Shown here piece after piece: positions 7,050-15,984 of a DNA stretch of 64,000 bases; the stretch's first letter is position 1; every line of letters starts with the position of its first letter. The stretch spans positions 434,001 through 498,000 of the forward strand of contig NZ_FYEY01000001.1 of the NCBI RefSeq assembly GCF_900187385.1, given 5' to 3'. This DNA comes from Streptomyces sp. 2114.4. GTDB taxonomy: Bacteria; Actinomycetota; Actinomycetes; Streptomycetales; Streptomycetaceae. The position numbers were made by a program, and so were the translations under genes. The notes beneath the pieces are model-generated. The model searched no databases, was not told where the DNA came from, and saw nothing but the letters and a program-made list of their open reading frames with translations.

Positions 7050-9179
7050 ATGAGGACTCTGCTGATCGACAATTACGACTCCTATACGTACAACCTGTTC
7101 CAGCTGCTTGCCGTCGTCAACGGCGAGGAGCCGACGGTGGTGCGCAACGACGCCCCCCGAAGCGGCACACCGGCCTGGGACACGTTCGACAACGTGGTCA
7201 TCTCCCCGGGGCCCGGACACCCCGGCAGGGAACGGGATTTCGGCATCGCCGCGCGCGTGCTGGCCGAGGCGACCGTGCCGGTGCTGGGCGTGTGCCTCGG
7301 ACACCAGGGGATCGCACTCGGCTCGCGGGCCGAGGTGGTACCCGCGCCGGCCCCCAAGCACGGTCATCTGACCACCGTCCGTCATGACGGGCGGGATCTC
7401 TTCCGTGGGCTGCCGCAGCTTTTCACCGCGGTGCGGTACCACTCACTGTGCGTGCAGGAACCGCTGCCTGACGAACTCGAAGGCATGGGCTGGTCCGAGG
7501 ACGGCGTACTGATGGCGCTCCGCCACCGGCACCGGCCGCTGTGGGGGGTCCAGTTCCACCCCGAGTCGATAGCCAGCGAATTCGGACCGGAACTCATCGC
7601 CAACTTCCGGGACCTCACGCTCGAACACCGGCCGCGTCCGGTGCCGGTCACCAGCCGGCCACGCCCGGCCCCGGCGGACGTCGAGGTGCCGCACAACACG
7701 GAGTACCGACTGCACGTCAGCCTCTTCGAGTCCACCGTGGACACCGAGTCGGCCTTCTCCCATCTGTTCGCCGACTCCTCGCGGGCCTTCTGGCTGGACA
7801 GTGCCCAAACCGACCCCGGGCGGGGCCGTTTCTCCTTTCTCGGCGACGGCAGCGGCCCGCTGGCCGAGTTCGTGCGTTATGACAGCGGCGAGGACGTGGT
7901 GCACGTCGAACGGCAGGGCCAACTCCCCCGCCGCGTACCCGGCGACGTGTTCGACTACCTTCAGGACCAGCTCCGACAACGCCGGACCGACCGGGCCGGG
8001 CTGCCGTTCGACTTCGCCTGCGGCTACGTGGGCTACTTCGGTTACGAACTCAAGGGCGGCCTTGGTTCGCCCAACCGTCACCGGGCCCGGACACCGGACG
8101 CCGGCTGGCTGTTCGCCGACCGGCTCGTTGTCGTGGACCACCACGACTGTCTGACCTACCTGCTGTGCCTCGCCGAGAACAGCGTGGAGGGCGAGTTGTC
8201 CGCCAACCACTGGCTCGACGACACCCTCACCTCCCTGCGCGAACTTCCGCCCGCCGAACCGGTGCGGTTGGTGACCACGGAGATCACGGACGAGGCGCTG
8301 GTCGAGCCGTGGCTGATGCGGGACCGGCAGCAGTACCTGGACGACATCGCACGGTGCAAGGACGCACTCGTGGCGGGAGAGAGCTACGAAATCTGCCTGA
8401 CCACCGCCGCCGAGCTCCCTGCCGTCGATGACGCCTTCGACTTCTACCGGCGGCTGCGCAGGTACAACCCGGCGCCGTATGCCTCCTTCCTGCGGCTGGA
8501 CGACGTGGAGATCGCGAGTTCGTCACCCGAGCGGTTCCTGAAGCTGGACCGGCAGCGCATCCTCGAGTCCAAGCCGATCAAGGGGACGGCCCCGCGCCAT
8601 GCCGTGCCCGCGAAGGACGCCGAACTCAAACGCGAACTGGCCAGCAGTGCCAAGACACGAGCCGAGAACCTCATGATCGTCGACCTGCTGCGCAATGACA
8701 TCGGGCAGGTCTGCGAGGTGGGCAGTGTCCACGTGCCCAAGCTCATGGCGGTCGAGAGCTATCCGACGGTCCACCAGCTCGTCTCGACGGTCCGGGGCAA
8801 GCTCCGGCCGGGAGCTGACGCGGTGGACTGTGTACGCGCCTGCTTCCCCGGCGGTTCCATGACCGGGGCTCCGAAGCTGCGGACCATGGAGATCATCGAC
8901 GGGCTGGAGACACAGGCCCGCGGTGTCTACTCCGGGACGCTGGGCTACCTGTCCTGCAACGGCACGGCAGATCTGAACATCGTCATCCGCACGGTGGTCT
9001 TCGCCGACGGAATGATGCACCTCGGCGCCGGCGGAGCGATCGTGCTGGATTCCGACCCGGAGGAGGAGTACGCGGAGGTGCTGCTCAAGGCCGCGGCGCC
9101 GCTCCGTGCGCTGTTCTCTGCGGCCGAGCAGCCGGTGGAGCTGCCGGACGCCGGACCGACAAGGACTGCACAATGGTGA
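7050..9179 (+). CDS. pabAB: Aminodeoxychorismate synthase, PabA-PabB fusion
   Basis: The start is ATG 7050 behind GGAGGAGC, giving 709 residues. The N-terminal glutaminase domain (about 1-195) has the triad Cys82 (GVCLGHQG), His170 and Glu172 (QFHPES). The C-terminal domain (about 220-690) is the chorismate-binding fold. It carries PIKGT near residue 508; the lysine is characteristic of 4-amino-4-deoxychorismate synthases, whereas anthranilate synthases have PIAGT. GSMTGAPK and TLGYLS are also seen. The product is 4-amino-4-deoxychorismate. Fused PabAB enzymes are typical of Streptomyces antibiotic clusters (chloramphenicol, candicidin, aureothin types), so this is a pathway copy. It overlaps the next gene by 7 bp (ATGGTGA). 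Confidence 0.93.
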   Translation: MRTLLIDNYDSYTYNLFQLLAVVNGEEPTVVRNDAPRSGTPAWDTFDNVVISPGPGHPGRERDFGIAARVLAEATVPVLGVCLGHQGIALGSRAEVVPAPAPKHGHLTTVRHDGRDLFRGLPQLFTAVRYHSLCVQEPLPDELEGMGWSEDGVLMALRHRHRPLWGVQFHPESIASEFGPELIANFRDLTLEHRPRPVPVTSRPRPAPADVEVPHNTEYRLHVSLFESTVDTESAFSHLFADSSRAFWLDSAQTDPGRGRFSFLGDGSGPLAEFVRYDSGEDVVHVERQGQLPRRVPGDVFDYLQDQLRQRRTDRAGLPFDFACGYVGYFGYELKGGLGSPNRHRARTPDAGWLFADRLVVVDHHDCLTYLLCLAENSVEGELSANHWLDDTLTSLRELPPAEPVRLVTTEITDEALVEPWLMRDRQQYLDDIARCKDALVAGESYEICLTTAAELPAVDDAFDFYRRLRRYNPAPYASFLRLDDVEIASSSPERFLKLDRQRILESKPIKGTAPRHAVPAKDAELKRELASSAKTRAENLMIVDLLRNDIGQVCEVGSVHVPKLMAVESYPTVHQLVSTVRGKLRPGADAVDCVRACFPGGSMTGAPKLRTMEIIDGLETQARGVYSGTLGYLSCNGTADLNIVIRTVVFADGMMHLGAGGAIVLDSDPEEEYAEVLLKAAAPLRALFSAAEQPVELPDAGPTRTAQW

Positions 9180-10648
9180 ACATAGCTGCTGACCTGGCCG
9201 AGCGGGCCGCGCGATCGGGCTGGCTCGACCGCCCCGCAGTACACACCGCCGAACGCACCTGGACTCATGGGCAGGTGCACGAGTTGGCGGCCAGGGCCTC
9301 GACGGTTCTGGCCGATCACGGGGTCCGGCCGGGCGCACACGTGGTGGTTGCGCTGCCCGACGGGATCGGGTGGATCACCGCGTTCCTCGGCACCGCCGTC
9401 CTCGGCGCGACCGCGGTCCTCGTCAACCCCGACCTGACCGCCGACGGCCACCGGTTCATCGTCGACGACTGCAAGGCAGCGCTGGTGGTGACCACGGCGG
9501 AACGGGCGGGCGGCTTCGACGGCACCGCTGTGCTGGACATCGAGTCGCTGATGACGGCAGCCGAACACGCACCGGCCACCGAGCCCCGGCCGCTCGCCCC
9601 CGACGCGCGTCTCTACATGCAGTACACCTCAGGGACGACCGGCGTCCCCAAGGGGGTGCCGCACCGCCATCAGGACGTGGCTGTCTATGCGAGTGCGGTG
9701 GGCGAAGAGGTCTTCCACATCGGTCCGGACGACGTCGGTCTGTCCTTGTCGAAGCTGTTCTACGCCTACGGGTTCGGGAACGCCTTCGCCTTCCCGCTGT
9801 ACACCGGTTCCTCCGTCGTACTGCTCGGCGACCGGCAGACGCCCGGGGCGGTGCGTGAAGCGATCGCACGCCATGGCGTCACCCTGCTCTACGCCGTGCC
9901 GTCCGCCTACGCCCACCTGATCAGCAGCGGTGACCCCTCGGTGTTCGCCACCGTTCGTGCCGCTGTGTCGGCAGGCGAGAACCTGCGTCCGGGCCTGGGC
10001 CGCCGGATCTCCGAGATCCTGTCCGCGCCGGTGCTGGACCAACTGGGCTCGACCGAGGTCGGCCACGCCTTCTGTTCCAACGGAGTGGACTTCTGCCTGC
10101 CCGGCACGATCGGCCGCGCCGTCCCCGGCTACCGGCTCGAGGTGCGTGACAAGGCAGGCAATCCGGTTGCCGACGAGGTCGAGGGTGACCTGTGGGTCAG
10201 CGGACCCACGGTGATGGCCGCATACCTCAACCGGCCCCAGGACACGGCGCGGACGCTGGTGGACGGCTGGCTCGCCACCCACGACCGCGTGGTGCGGGGC
10301 AAGGACGGGTCCTACCGGCACACCGGTCGCGCCGATGACATGGAAATGGTCGGTGGCGTGACCGTCTCCCCGCTGGAGGTGGAGGCCGTGCTGGGCGATC
10401 ATTCCGCGGTGAAGGAAGTCGGCGTGACCGTGCTCGCGGATGCCCAGGGCATCACCCAGTTGCACGCCTTCGTCGTGCCCGGTGACCCGGCCGGCCGTCC
10501 TGATTCCCTGCCGGCCGAGCTCGTCGCCCTGGCGCGCAGCAGGCTCGCGCCCCACAAGGTCCCGCGCGTCGTGCACCTGGTGGACACGCTCCCCCGCACG
10601 CCCAACGGGAAGCTGCGCAGGCACATCCTCAGAAGCGGGAAGTGGTGA
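9173..10648 (+). CDS. AMP-dependent aryl acid ligase (benzoate-CoA ligase type)
   Basis: The 491-residue enzyme belongs to the ANL adenylating superfamily. The P-loop is YTSGTTGVPKGVPHRH. A YGFGNAF segment and a LGSTEVGH segment follow, then the hinge region YRHTGRADDM and the C-terminal catalytic lysine in PRTPNGKLRR. The overall pattern is closest to benzoate- or hydroxybenzoate-CoA ligases rather than NRPS domains. In this operon it likely adenylates and thioesterifies p-aminobenzoate or its N-oxidised form, as AurE is proposed to do in the aureothin pathway. No carrier-protein gene lies in this operon, so CoA is the likely acceptor. The gene overlaps pabAB by 7 bp and the next frame begins close to its stop. 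Confidence 0.85.
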   Translation: MVNIAADLAERAARSGWLDRPAVHTAERTWTHGQVHELAARASTVLADHGVRPGAHVVVALPDGIGWITAFLGTAVLGATAVLVNPDLTADGHRFIVDDCKAALVVTTAERAGGFDGTAVLDIESLMTAAEHAPATEPRPLAPDARLYMQYTSGTTGVPKGVPHRHQDVAVYASAVGEEVFHIGPDDVGLSLSKLFYAYGFGNAFAFPLYTGSSVVLLGDRQTPGAVREAIARHGVTLLYAVPSAYAHLISSGDPSVFATVRAAVSAGENLRPGLGRRISEILSAPVLDQLGSTEVGHAFCSNGVDFCLPGTIGRAVPGYRLEVRDKAGNPVADEVEGDLWVSGPTVMAAYLNRPQDTARTLVDGWLATHDRVVRGKDGSYRHTGRADDMEMVGGVTVSPLEVEAVLGDHSAVKEVGVTVLADAQGITQLHAFVVPGDPAGRPDSLPAELVALARSRLAPHKVPRVVHLVDTLPRTPNGKLRRHILRSGKW

Positions 10649-10680
10649 GCGCAGTGGGCCCGCCCCCGGGAGGAGACCAG

Positions 10681-11457
10681 GTGTTCCTGTGGCGGGAGGG
10701 TTCCTTGCTGCCGGCAGACCCGACGGACCCCACGACACGGACACCGTTGTCCCTGGCCGATTCCTGGCTGCTCAGCGACGGCCGGGTGCGGCGCATCGAC
10801 CTGCACCGGCAACGATTCCTGCGGGGCTGTGCCGAAGTGGGGAGCGTGTCCCGGGAGACCGCAGCGGCGTTCTGGCAGGCTGCCCTCGGCAAGCTCCCCC
10901 TGGCCGGCGACTGGTTCCCCCGCGTGGAGTTGTCCGCTGGGGAGCCGGCCGAGCTGCGTGTGCGGATCCGGCCGTCACCGGCCCGGAGCGGGCAGGTGAC
11001 GGTGTGGGTGTCGGACACCACCGATCCCAGGACGGCTGCGCATCTGAAGGGACCCGACCTCGACGCACTCGGTGCGCTGCGCGGGCGGGCGGTGGAAAGG
11101 GGCGCGCAGGAAGCACTGCTCACCACGGAGTCGGGCGTGGTCCTGGAGGCCGGATTTGCGAGCGTGCTGTGGTGGGACGGGGACCTGCTGTGCGTGCCGT
11201 CCCCGGAGCTGCCCGTGCTGGGTGGGGTCACCACGGCGGTGATCCAGGAACGGGCCGCGCAGCTCGGTGTTCCGGTCGGGCAGCGACACCTACCGGTGGC
11301 AGAGCTGGAAGGAAAAGAGGTGTGGCTGGTGAACGCACTGCACGGCATCAGGCCGGTGCGGTCCTGGGTGGGGACGTCGATGCGGCCGGGGCCTGCCCTC
11401 CACGCCCCCACATGGCAGAAATGGCTGGCCGGCGAGAGTACCGAGGTGCGGGCGTGA
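10681..11457 (+). CDS. pabC: Aminodeoxychorismate lyase-like PLP enzyme
   Basis: This is a class IV (branched-chain aminotransferase fold) enzyme of 258 residues from GTG 10681, preferred for its GGGAGGAG site; GTG 10645, overlapping the ligase stop, is an alternative. Features matching 4-amino-4-deoxychorismate lyases are LADSWLLSDGRVRRIDLHRQRF in the N-terminal third (given in pieces: LADSWLLSDG, then RIDLHRQRF), GAQEALLTT, VLEAGFASVLWW and GVTTAVIQERA. The expected reaction eliminates pyruvate from aminodeoxychorismate to give p-aminobenzoate, completing the set DAHP synthase, PabAB, PabC in one operon. I did not locate the PLP lysine with confidence. It overlaps the next gene by 4 bp. Confidence 0.82.
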   Translation: MFLWREGSLLPADPTDPTTRTPLSLADSWLLSDGRVRRIDLHRQRFLRGCAEVGSVSRETAAAFWQAALGKLPLAGDWFPRVELSAGEPAELRVRIRPSPARSGQVTVWVSDTTDPRTAAHLKGPDLDALGALRGRAVERGAQEALLTTESGVVLEAGFASVLWWDGDLLCVPSPELPVLGGVTTAVIQERAAQLGVPVGQRHLPVAELEGKEVWLVNALHGIRPVRSWVGTSMRPGPALHAPTWQKWLAGESTEVRA

Positions 11458-12002
11458 CCGAAGTCCTGGTGGTCGTCGACATGCAGAACGGATTCATCAC
11501 CGCGGAGACGGCCTCCCTCGTGCCCACCGTGGTCGACTTGGTCGAGCGCTGGGAGCGCACCGGGCGGGATATCGTCTTCACCCGGTTCCTCAACCCGCCG
11601 GGTTCACCCTACGAGCGGCTCATGCACTGGAGCGGATTTCGGTCGCCTCCGGAGAACGAGCTGATCGCCGAACTCACGGACCACGCGGCCCGCTCCGCCG
11701 CTGTGGTGGACAAGGTCCAGTACTCCGCGTTCACCGAGGAGATGGACGAGCTGGTCCGGCTCCGCGGGTGGACGGAGTTCGTGATCTGCGGGATAGCGAC
11801 GGAGATGTGCGTGCTGAAGACGGCCGTCGATGCCTTCGAACGGGGTTTCCGGCCGCAGATCGTCACCGACGCGAGTCAGACGTACGCGGGCGCCGCGGCC
11901 CATGAGGCGGGGCTCGCGCTGGCCGCACGGCTGGTCGGAGCGGAGCAGCTGACGACCGTGAGCTCCCTGTGGGGCTCCGCCCACCCCTCCGCAACGGTCT
12001 GA
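11454..12002 (+). CDS. Isochorismatase-family cysteine hydrolase
   Basis: The 182-residue protein starts at GTG 11454, overlapping the lyase stop (GTGA). The motifs are VVVDMQNGF (catalytic Asp), VDKVQYSAF (catalytic Lys) and the cis-peptide/nucleophile region GIATEMCVLKTA with a cysteine. The cysteine points to an amidase or nicotinamidase-like hydrolase rather than to PhzD or EntB, which lack it and hydrolyse vinyl ethers. Its place as last gene of the PABA operon suggests hydrolysis of an amide, N-carbamoyl or similar group on a pathway intermediate, or removal of a shunt product. The substrate is unknown. An amidase beside an amidotransferase (3531-5366) is notable. Confidence 0.82.
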   Translation: MTEVLVVVDMQNGFITAETASLVPTVVDLVERWERTGRDIVFTRFLNPPGSPYERLMHWSGFRSPPENELIAELTDHAARSAAVVDKVQYSAFTEEMDELVRLRGWTEFVICGIATEMCVLKTAVDAFERGFRPQIVTDASQTYAGAAAHEAGLALAARLVGAEQLTTVSSLWGSAHPSATV

Positions 12003-12266
12003 CGAGGACACGCGCACCGGCTCGCGCAGGATCCAGCGCAGGTCCGGCCATTCGACGGGCTGCGCAGCGAACGAGGCGGCGATCCCCTGGAGGGTGGCCA
12101 GGAGCAGGATGCGTTCCAACGCCTGGCCGGCGAAGTCCCTGAGGGGGCCCGAGCCGGCGCGCTTGCGGGGTCCGAAGGCGTAGCGGGGGATGCCGTCGGC
12201 GACGGCTGGTTCGGCAGCGGTGTCGTGGGTCCAGCGGCGCTGTTCGGCTTCCCGGCCGTCGTCCAT
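12003..12266 (-). pseudogene. Acg-type nitroreductase remnant
   Basis: On the minus strand, residues read from 12266 include DGIPRYAFGPR, PLRDFAGQALERILLLATLQG and VEWPDLRWILREPV. These match the C-terminal region of Acg-like FMN nitroreductase family proteins of Streptomyces. In intact proteins roughly 40 residues separate PLRDF from AGQALERV, so an internal deletion is present, and the N-terminal two thirds are missing. After REPV (about 12,014) the frame runs antisense into the hydrolase gene. It is a broken leftover marking the right boundary of the PABA cluster. Confidence 0.65.
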
Positions 12267-12287
12267 CCGGTTAGTCGCGCGAACGGT

Positions 12288-13736
12288 TCACCGGCCCCCG
12301 TAATCAGCCGGGGCCGGAGGGAAGGTCACGGTGAATTCGGTGTGTCCGGGGCGGCTGTTCATCATGACGCGTCCGTCGTGCGCTGAGACCACGGCTTCCA
12401 CGATGGCCAGTCCCAGGCCGGTACCGCCTGCCGCTCGCGAGCGACTGTGGTCGCCCCGCACGAAGCGGCCGAAGACTTCCCGCCGCACCTGCTCGGGTAC
12501 GCCGGGGCCGTCGTCGGCGACGGTCAGCCGGGTTCCCCGGTCGTCGGCCGCCAGCCGCACCGTCACGGCGGTCCCCGGCGGGGTGTGCGTCCGGGCGTTG
12601 GCGAGCAGGTTGCCGACGACCTGCTGCAGGCGGTGGTCGTCCCCCGTCATGGTCACCGCCGTCTCAGGAAGGTCGAGCAGCCACCGGTGGCCCGGTCCGG
12701 CCGCCCGCGCGTCGTCGACCGCGTCGAGCACGAGTCGCGTCAGATCCACCGGCCTGCTCTCCAGGGCGCGGCCGGCGTCGAGGCGTGCGAGCAGCAACAG
12801 GTCGTCCACCAGGCGGCTCATCCGCTCGGACTCCGCCTGAATCCGTTCCAGGGAGCGCCGGACCTGACCGGTCACCGGCCCCTTGTGCCGGAGGGCGAGC
12901 TCCGCGTGGCCACGGACGTTGGCCACCGGTGTCCGCAGCTCGTGACTGGCGTCCGCGGCGAAGTGCCGCAGCCGCTCTTCGCCGGCATGACGACGCTCGA
13001 GGGCGTCGCCGACATGGCCGAGCATCCGGTTGAGGGCCGTGCCGACCTGTCCGACCTCGGTGCGTGCGTCGGCCACCGGCACCGGCGCCGGCATCGCCAC
13101 CTCGCCACTGGCCAACGGCAGTTCGGCCACGCTCGCGGCCGTGATCGTGACGCGGCGCAGCGGACGCAGCGACAGGCGTACCCACAGCGCTCCCAGCACA
13201 CCGGTGACCAGGAGGGCTCCGCCGAACACCGCCGCCTCGACCGCCACCAACCGGTGCACCGTCTCCTCGACCGGACGGAGCGGGAGACCCGTGATCAGCA
13301 CATCGCGATCGTCTCCCACCACCGCGTTGACGCGGTACCGCCCCAGGGCGGAAAGCCGTATGCCGTGTCCGGAGCCGTCGGTCGGGAGGGCGGCCAGCTG
13401 CCGTCGGTCGTCGGCGGACAGCGGCACGGCGGCGTCCGTCCGGTCCCGTACGACAGCCGCTTGGGTCGGCGTGCCGCGCTGGAGCCGGGCCCCCAAGGTG
13501 CCCTCGGACTGACCGCGGGTATCCGGCCGGTTGTCGGCATCCGGCTTGGACTCGTGTTCCAGACTCACCGCGAAACGGCCGGCGGAAGCGGAAAGCTGCT
13601 GGTCCAGGCGGCCTACCAGGAACCCTTCGAGCGCGACCGCCGTGCTGACGCCGACCGCCAGACAGGCCAGTGCCAGGAGCACGACCAGGCCGGCCGTGAG
13701 CTGGCCGCGCAGGGTGCGTGGAACGATCCGGTTCAC
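12288..13736 (-). CDS. Membrane sensor histidine kinase
   Basis: The 482-residue protein has two membrane segments (about 12-37 and 162-185) bracketing an extracytoplasmic sensor region. A HAMP linker follows, then the HisKA phospho-acceptor box FAADASHELRTPV and an HATPase domain with N, G1 and G2 boxes (VVGNLLANARTHT, VADDGPGVP, GGTGLGLAIV). It autophosphorylates on the His and passes the phosphate to the response regulator whose gene overlaps its start by 4 bp. The pair is divergent from the ferric-reductase operon (14,614 onward), so it may sense a redox or metal signal and control that operon. The stimulus is not visible in the sequence. Confidence 0.92.
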   Translation of the reverse strand: MNRIVPRTLRGQLTAGLVVLLALACLAVGVSTAVALEGFLVGRLDQQLSASAGRFAVSLEHESKPDADNRPDTRGQSEGTLGARLQRGTPTQAAVVRDRTDAAVPLSADDRRQLAALPTDGSGHGIRLSALGRYRVNAVVGDDRDVLITGLPLRPVEETVHRLVAVEAAVFGGALLVTGVLGALWVRLSLRPLRRVTITAASVAELPLASGEVAMPAPVPVADARTEVGQVGTALNRMLGHVGDALERRHAGEERLRHFAADASHELRTPVANVRGHAELALRHKGPVTGQVRRSLERIQAESERMSRLVDDLLLLARLDAGRALESRPVDLTRLVLDAVDDARAAGPGHRWLLDLPETAVTMTGDDHRLQQVVGNLLANARTHTPPGTAVTVRLAADDRGTRLTVADDGPGVPEQVRREVFGRFVRGDHSRSRAAGGTGLGLAIVEAVVSAHDGRVMMNSRPGHTEFTVTFPPAPADYGGR

Positions 13737-14467
13737 GAGGACTCCGGCCTGAGGACGTATCCGACACCGCGGACCGTGTGGATCATCGGGGTCCGGCCCA
13801 CGTCGATTTTCTTCCGCAGATAGCTGATGTAGAGCTCGACGATGTGCGACCGGCCGCCGAAGTCGTAGGACCAGACCCGGTCGAGGATCTGCGCCTTGGA
13901 CAGCACCCGCCGCGGGTTGCGCATCAGGAAACGCAGCAGCTCGAACTCGGTACGGGACAGCTCGACCAGTTCACCGCCGCGAACGACCTCCCGTGCCTCC
14001 TCGTCCATGACGAGGTCCCCGACGACCAGCCGTTCGCCGTCCGGCTCGTATGCCATACCGGCCCGGCGCAGCAGACCGCGCAGCCGTGCCAGGACCTCTT
14101 CCAGGCTGAACGGTTTGGTCACGTAGTCGTCACCCCCCGCGGTGATCCCGGCGATCCGGTCCTCGACCGCATCACGTGCGGTGAGGAAAAGGACACATAC
14201 CGTCGTCAGTTCCTGCCGCAGCAGGTGCAGGACCCGCAGGCCGTCGATGTCGGGCAGCATCCAGTCCAGGACGACGGCGTGCGGGCGGAAGGTCCGTGCC
14301 ACGTCGAGCGCGGAGACGCCGTCGGCCGCACTGCGGACCTCCCAGCCCTCAGCGGCCAGGGCGCCGGAGAGCACCTCGGTGAGGTCCGGCTCGTCGTCGA
14401 TCACGAGGACCCGCACCGGCGAGCCATCAGCGCTGTGCAGCAGGGCGGGGATGCGGTGAGCGTGCAT
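13733..14467 (-). CDS. OmpR/PhoB-family response regulator
   Basis: 244 residues from ATG 14467, with GGAG 5 nt upstream. The receiver domain has the acidic pair (VIDDEPD), the phospho-acceptor Asp in VVLDWMLPD, Thr in FLTARD and Lys in YVTKPF. The C-terminal winged-helix domain has LSRTEFELLRFLMRNP, VYSYDF-like VWSYDFGGRS and TVRGVGYVLR. The protein has 12-15 residues before the receiver fold. It pairs with the overlapping kinase gene and probably binds the 146-bp divergent gap (14,468-14,613) that also drives the ferric-reductase operon. Confidence 0.94.
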   Translation of the reverse strand: MHAHRIPALLHSADGSPVRVLVIDDEPDLTEVLSGALAAEGWEVRSAADGVSALDVARTFRPHAVVLDWMLPDIDGLRVLHLLRQELTTVCVLFLTARDAVEDRIAGITAGGDDYVTKPFSLEEVLARLRGLLRRAGMAYEPDGERLVVGDLVMDEEAREVVRGGELVELSRTEFELLRFLMRNPRRVLSKAQILDRVWSYDFGGRSHIVELYISYLRKKIDVGRTPMIHTVRGVGYVLRPESS

Positions 14468-14613
14468 GGTGACTCCAGCATCCCTCCAGCGGAGGTGTAC
14501 GCGGTTATGAGTCAGCTCTGAGTTTCCTGTGAATCTCCCGGCCGGTCCACCACTCAGAGGTTCTTCAGAGGTTGTGCTGCGACGCTGACGCCGACCACGG
14601 AAGGGAAGCCCCC

Positions 14614-15975
14614 ATGAGCACCATCTCGCAGATCCGCCGCGGTGCCCTCGGCAGCACCCCGCCGCGGTGGCTACCGCCCGCGCCTTTGCTGCTCGTCCAG
14701 GGCCTCATCTGGGCGGGAGCCGCCGGCGTCCTGGCCCTGTGGTGGACCGGCACGGCGTCCGTGGTGGGCCCGGCGGGCTGGCTCACCGGCGCCGGCCGGA
14801 TCACCGGACTGCTGGCCGGCTACGCCTGCGCGGTACTGGTCGTGCTGATGGCCCGCGTTCCGCTGCTCGACCACAGCTTGGGCACCGATCGACTTGCCCG
14901 CTGGCACGCCATGGGCGGGCGCTACACCCTCTCGCTGGTGCTCGCCCACACTCTGCTGATCATCTGGGGATACGCCCTCACCTCGACGACCGGTGTCCTG
15001 CACCAGGCGACCACACTCGTCCTCGACTACCCGGACATGCTCAAGGCGACCGCGGGCTTCGTGCTGCTGGTCGGCACCGGCTTCGTCTCGGCGCGTGCCG
15101 CCCGTCGCCGCATGAGCTACGAGACCTGGCACTACCTCCATTTCGCCACCTACCTGGCCGTCTTCCTCGCCTTCGGCCATCAGCTCGCCAACGGTGCCGA
15201 CTTCGTGGGCCGCAGGCCGGCCCAACTCGGCTGGTACGCCCTGTACGGGGCGGTGGCTGCGCTGATCGTCCGGTACCGCTTCATGGTTCCGCTGCAACGG
15301 GCCCTGCGCCACCGGCTCCGCGTCGCCGACGTCCGCCCCGAGGCCCCGGGCGTGGTGTCGGTGCACCTCACCGGGGAGCGCCTGACCGAACTCGGCGCCC
15401 GGCCGGGCCAGTTCTTCCGCTGGCGTTTTCTTGCGCCGGGCCTGTGGTGGACCGCGAACCCCTACTCGCTCTCCGCCCCGCCGCTCCCCCACCACCTGCG
15501 CATCACGGTGAAGGAAGCCGGCGGGCACAGCGCTGCCCTGGCACGGCTGCGACCCGGCACCTGGGTGTGGGCCGAAGGCCCCTACGGCGGTTTCACCGCG
15601 GCACGCCGCCGGTCGCAGAAGGTGCTGCTGCTCGCGGGTGGCGTGGGCATCACCCCGCTGCGGGTGCTTTTCGAAACCCTCCCGGGGGAGGTCACGCTCC
15701 TCTACCGGGCCCGGCGTCCGGACGACCTCGCCCTGCGCACCGAGCTCGATGCGATCGCGGCCGCTCGCGGCGCGGCCGTCCACTACTCCGTCGACGAACC
15801 GGACGGGCACGCCACCCCGCTGACCGCCCGCGCGCTCAAGAGCCTGATACCGGACCTGGCCGCCCACGACGTGTACCTGTGCGGTCCGCCCGGTATGACC
15901 AGCGCCGCGCGGCGCGCACTGCGCGGTGCCGGTGTACCCCGCCACCGCATCCACCACGAGTCGTTCGAGTTCTGA
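14614..15975 (+). CDS. Ferric-reductase-like transmembrane flavo-oxidoreductase
   Basis: 453 residues from ATG 14614. The N-terminal half has about six membrane helices with haem-binding histidines in RWHAMGGRYTLSLVLAHTLL (HAMGG and LAHTLL) and WHYLHFATYL. The C-terminal half is an FNR-type module with FAD binding (RPGQFFRW, then NPYSLSAPP), an NAD(P) loop (GGVGITPLR) and the terminal LCGPPGMTSAARRAL. Electrons from NAD(P)H should pass through FAD and haem across the membrane. It is followed at 9 bp by an FMN-binding protein and then ApbE, so the extracellular acceptor is probably a covalently flavinylated protein rather than free iron. It is divergent from the two-component genes. Confidence 0.88.
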   Translation: MSTISQIRRGALGSTPPRWLPPAPLLLVQGLIWAGAAGVLALWWTGTASVVGPAGWLTGAGRITGLLAGYACAVLVVLMARVPLLDHSLGTDRLARWHAMGGRYTLSLVLAHTLLIIWGYALTSTTGVLHQATTLVLDYPDMLKATAGFVLLVGTGFVSARAARRRMSYETWHYLHFATYLAVFLAFGHQLANGADFVGRRPAQLGWYALYGAVAALIVRYRFMVPLQRALRHRLRVADVRPEAPGVVSVHLTGERLTELGARPGQFFRWRFLAPGLWWTANPYSLSAPPLPHHLRITVKEAGGHSAALARLRPGTWVWAEGPYGGFTAARRRSQKVLLLAGGVGITPLRVLFETLPGEVTLLYRARRPDDLALRTELDAIAAARGAAVHYSVDEPDGHATPLTARALKSLIPDLAAHDVYLCGPPGMTSAARRALRGAGVPRHRIHHESFEF

Positions 15976-15984
15976 GGAGCCCCC

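Noticed and set aside
7050..9179. PhzE- or TrpE-type synthase (phenazine or anthranilate route)
   Set aside because: PIKGT rather than PIAGT, and the glutaminase domain comes first; PhzE has the opposite order. The hydrolase at 11,454 keeps its Cys, unlike PhzD.
12447..13823. Long plus-strand frame over the sensor kinase
   Set aside because: Antisense shadow of the kinase gene; no motifs.
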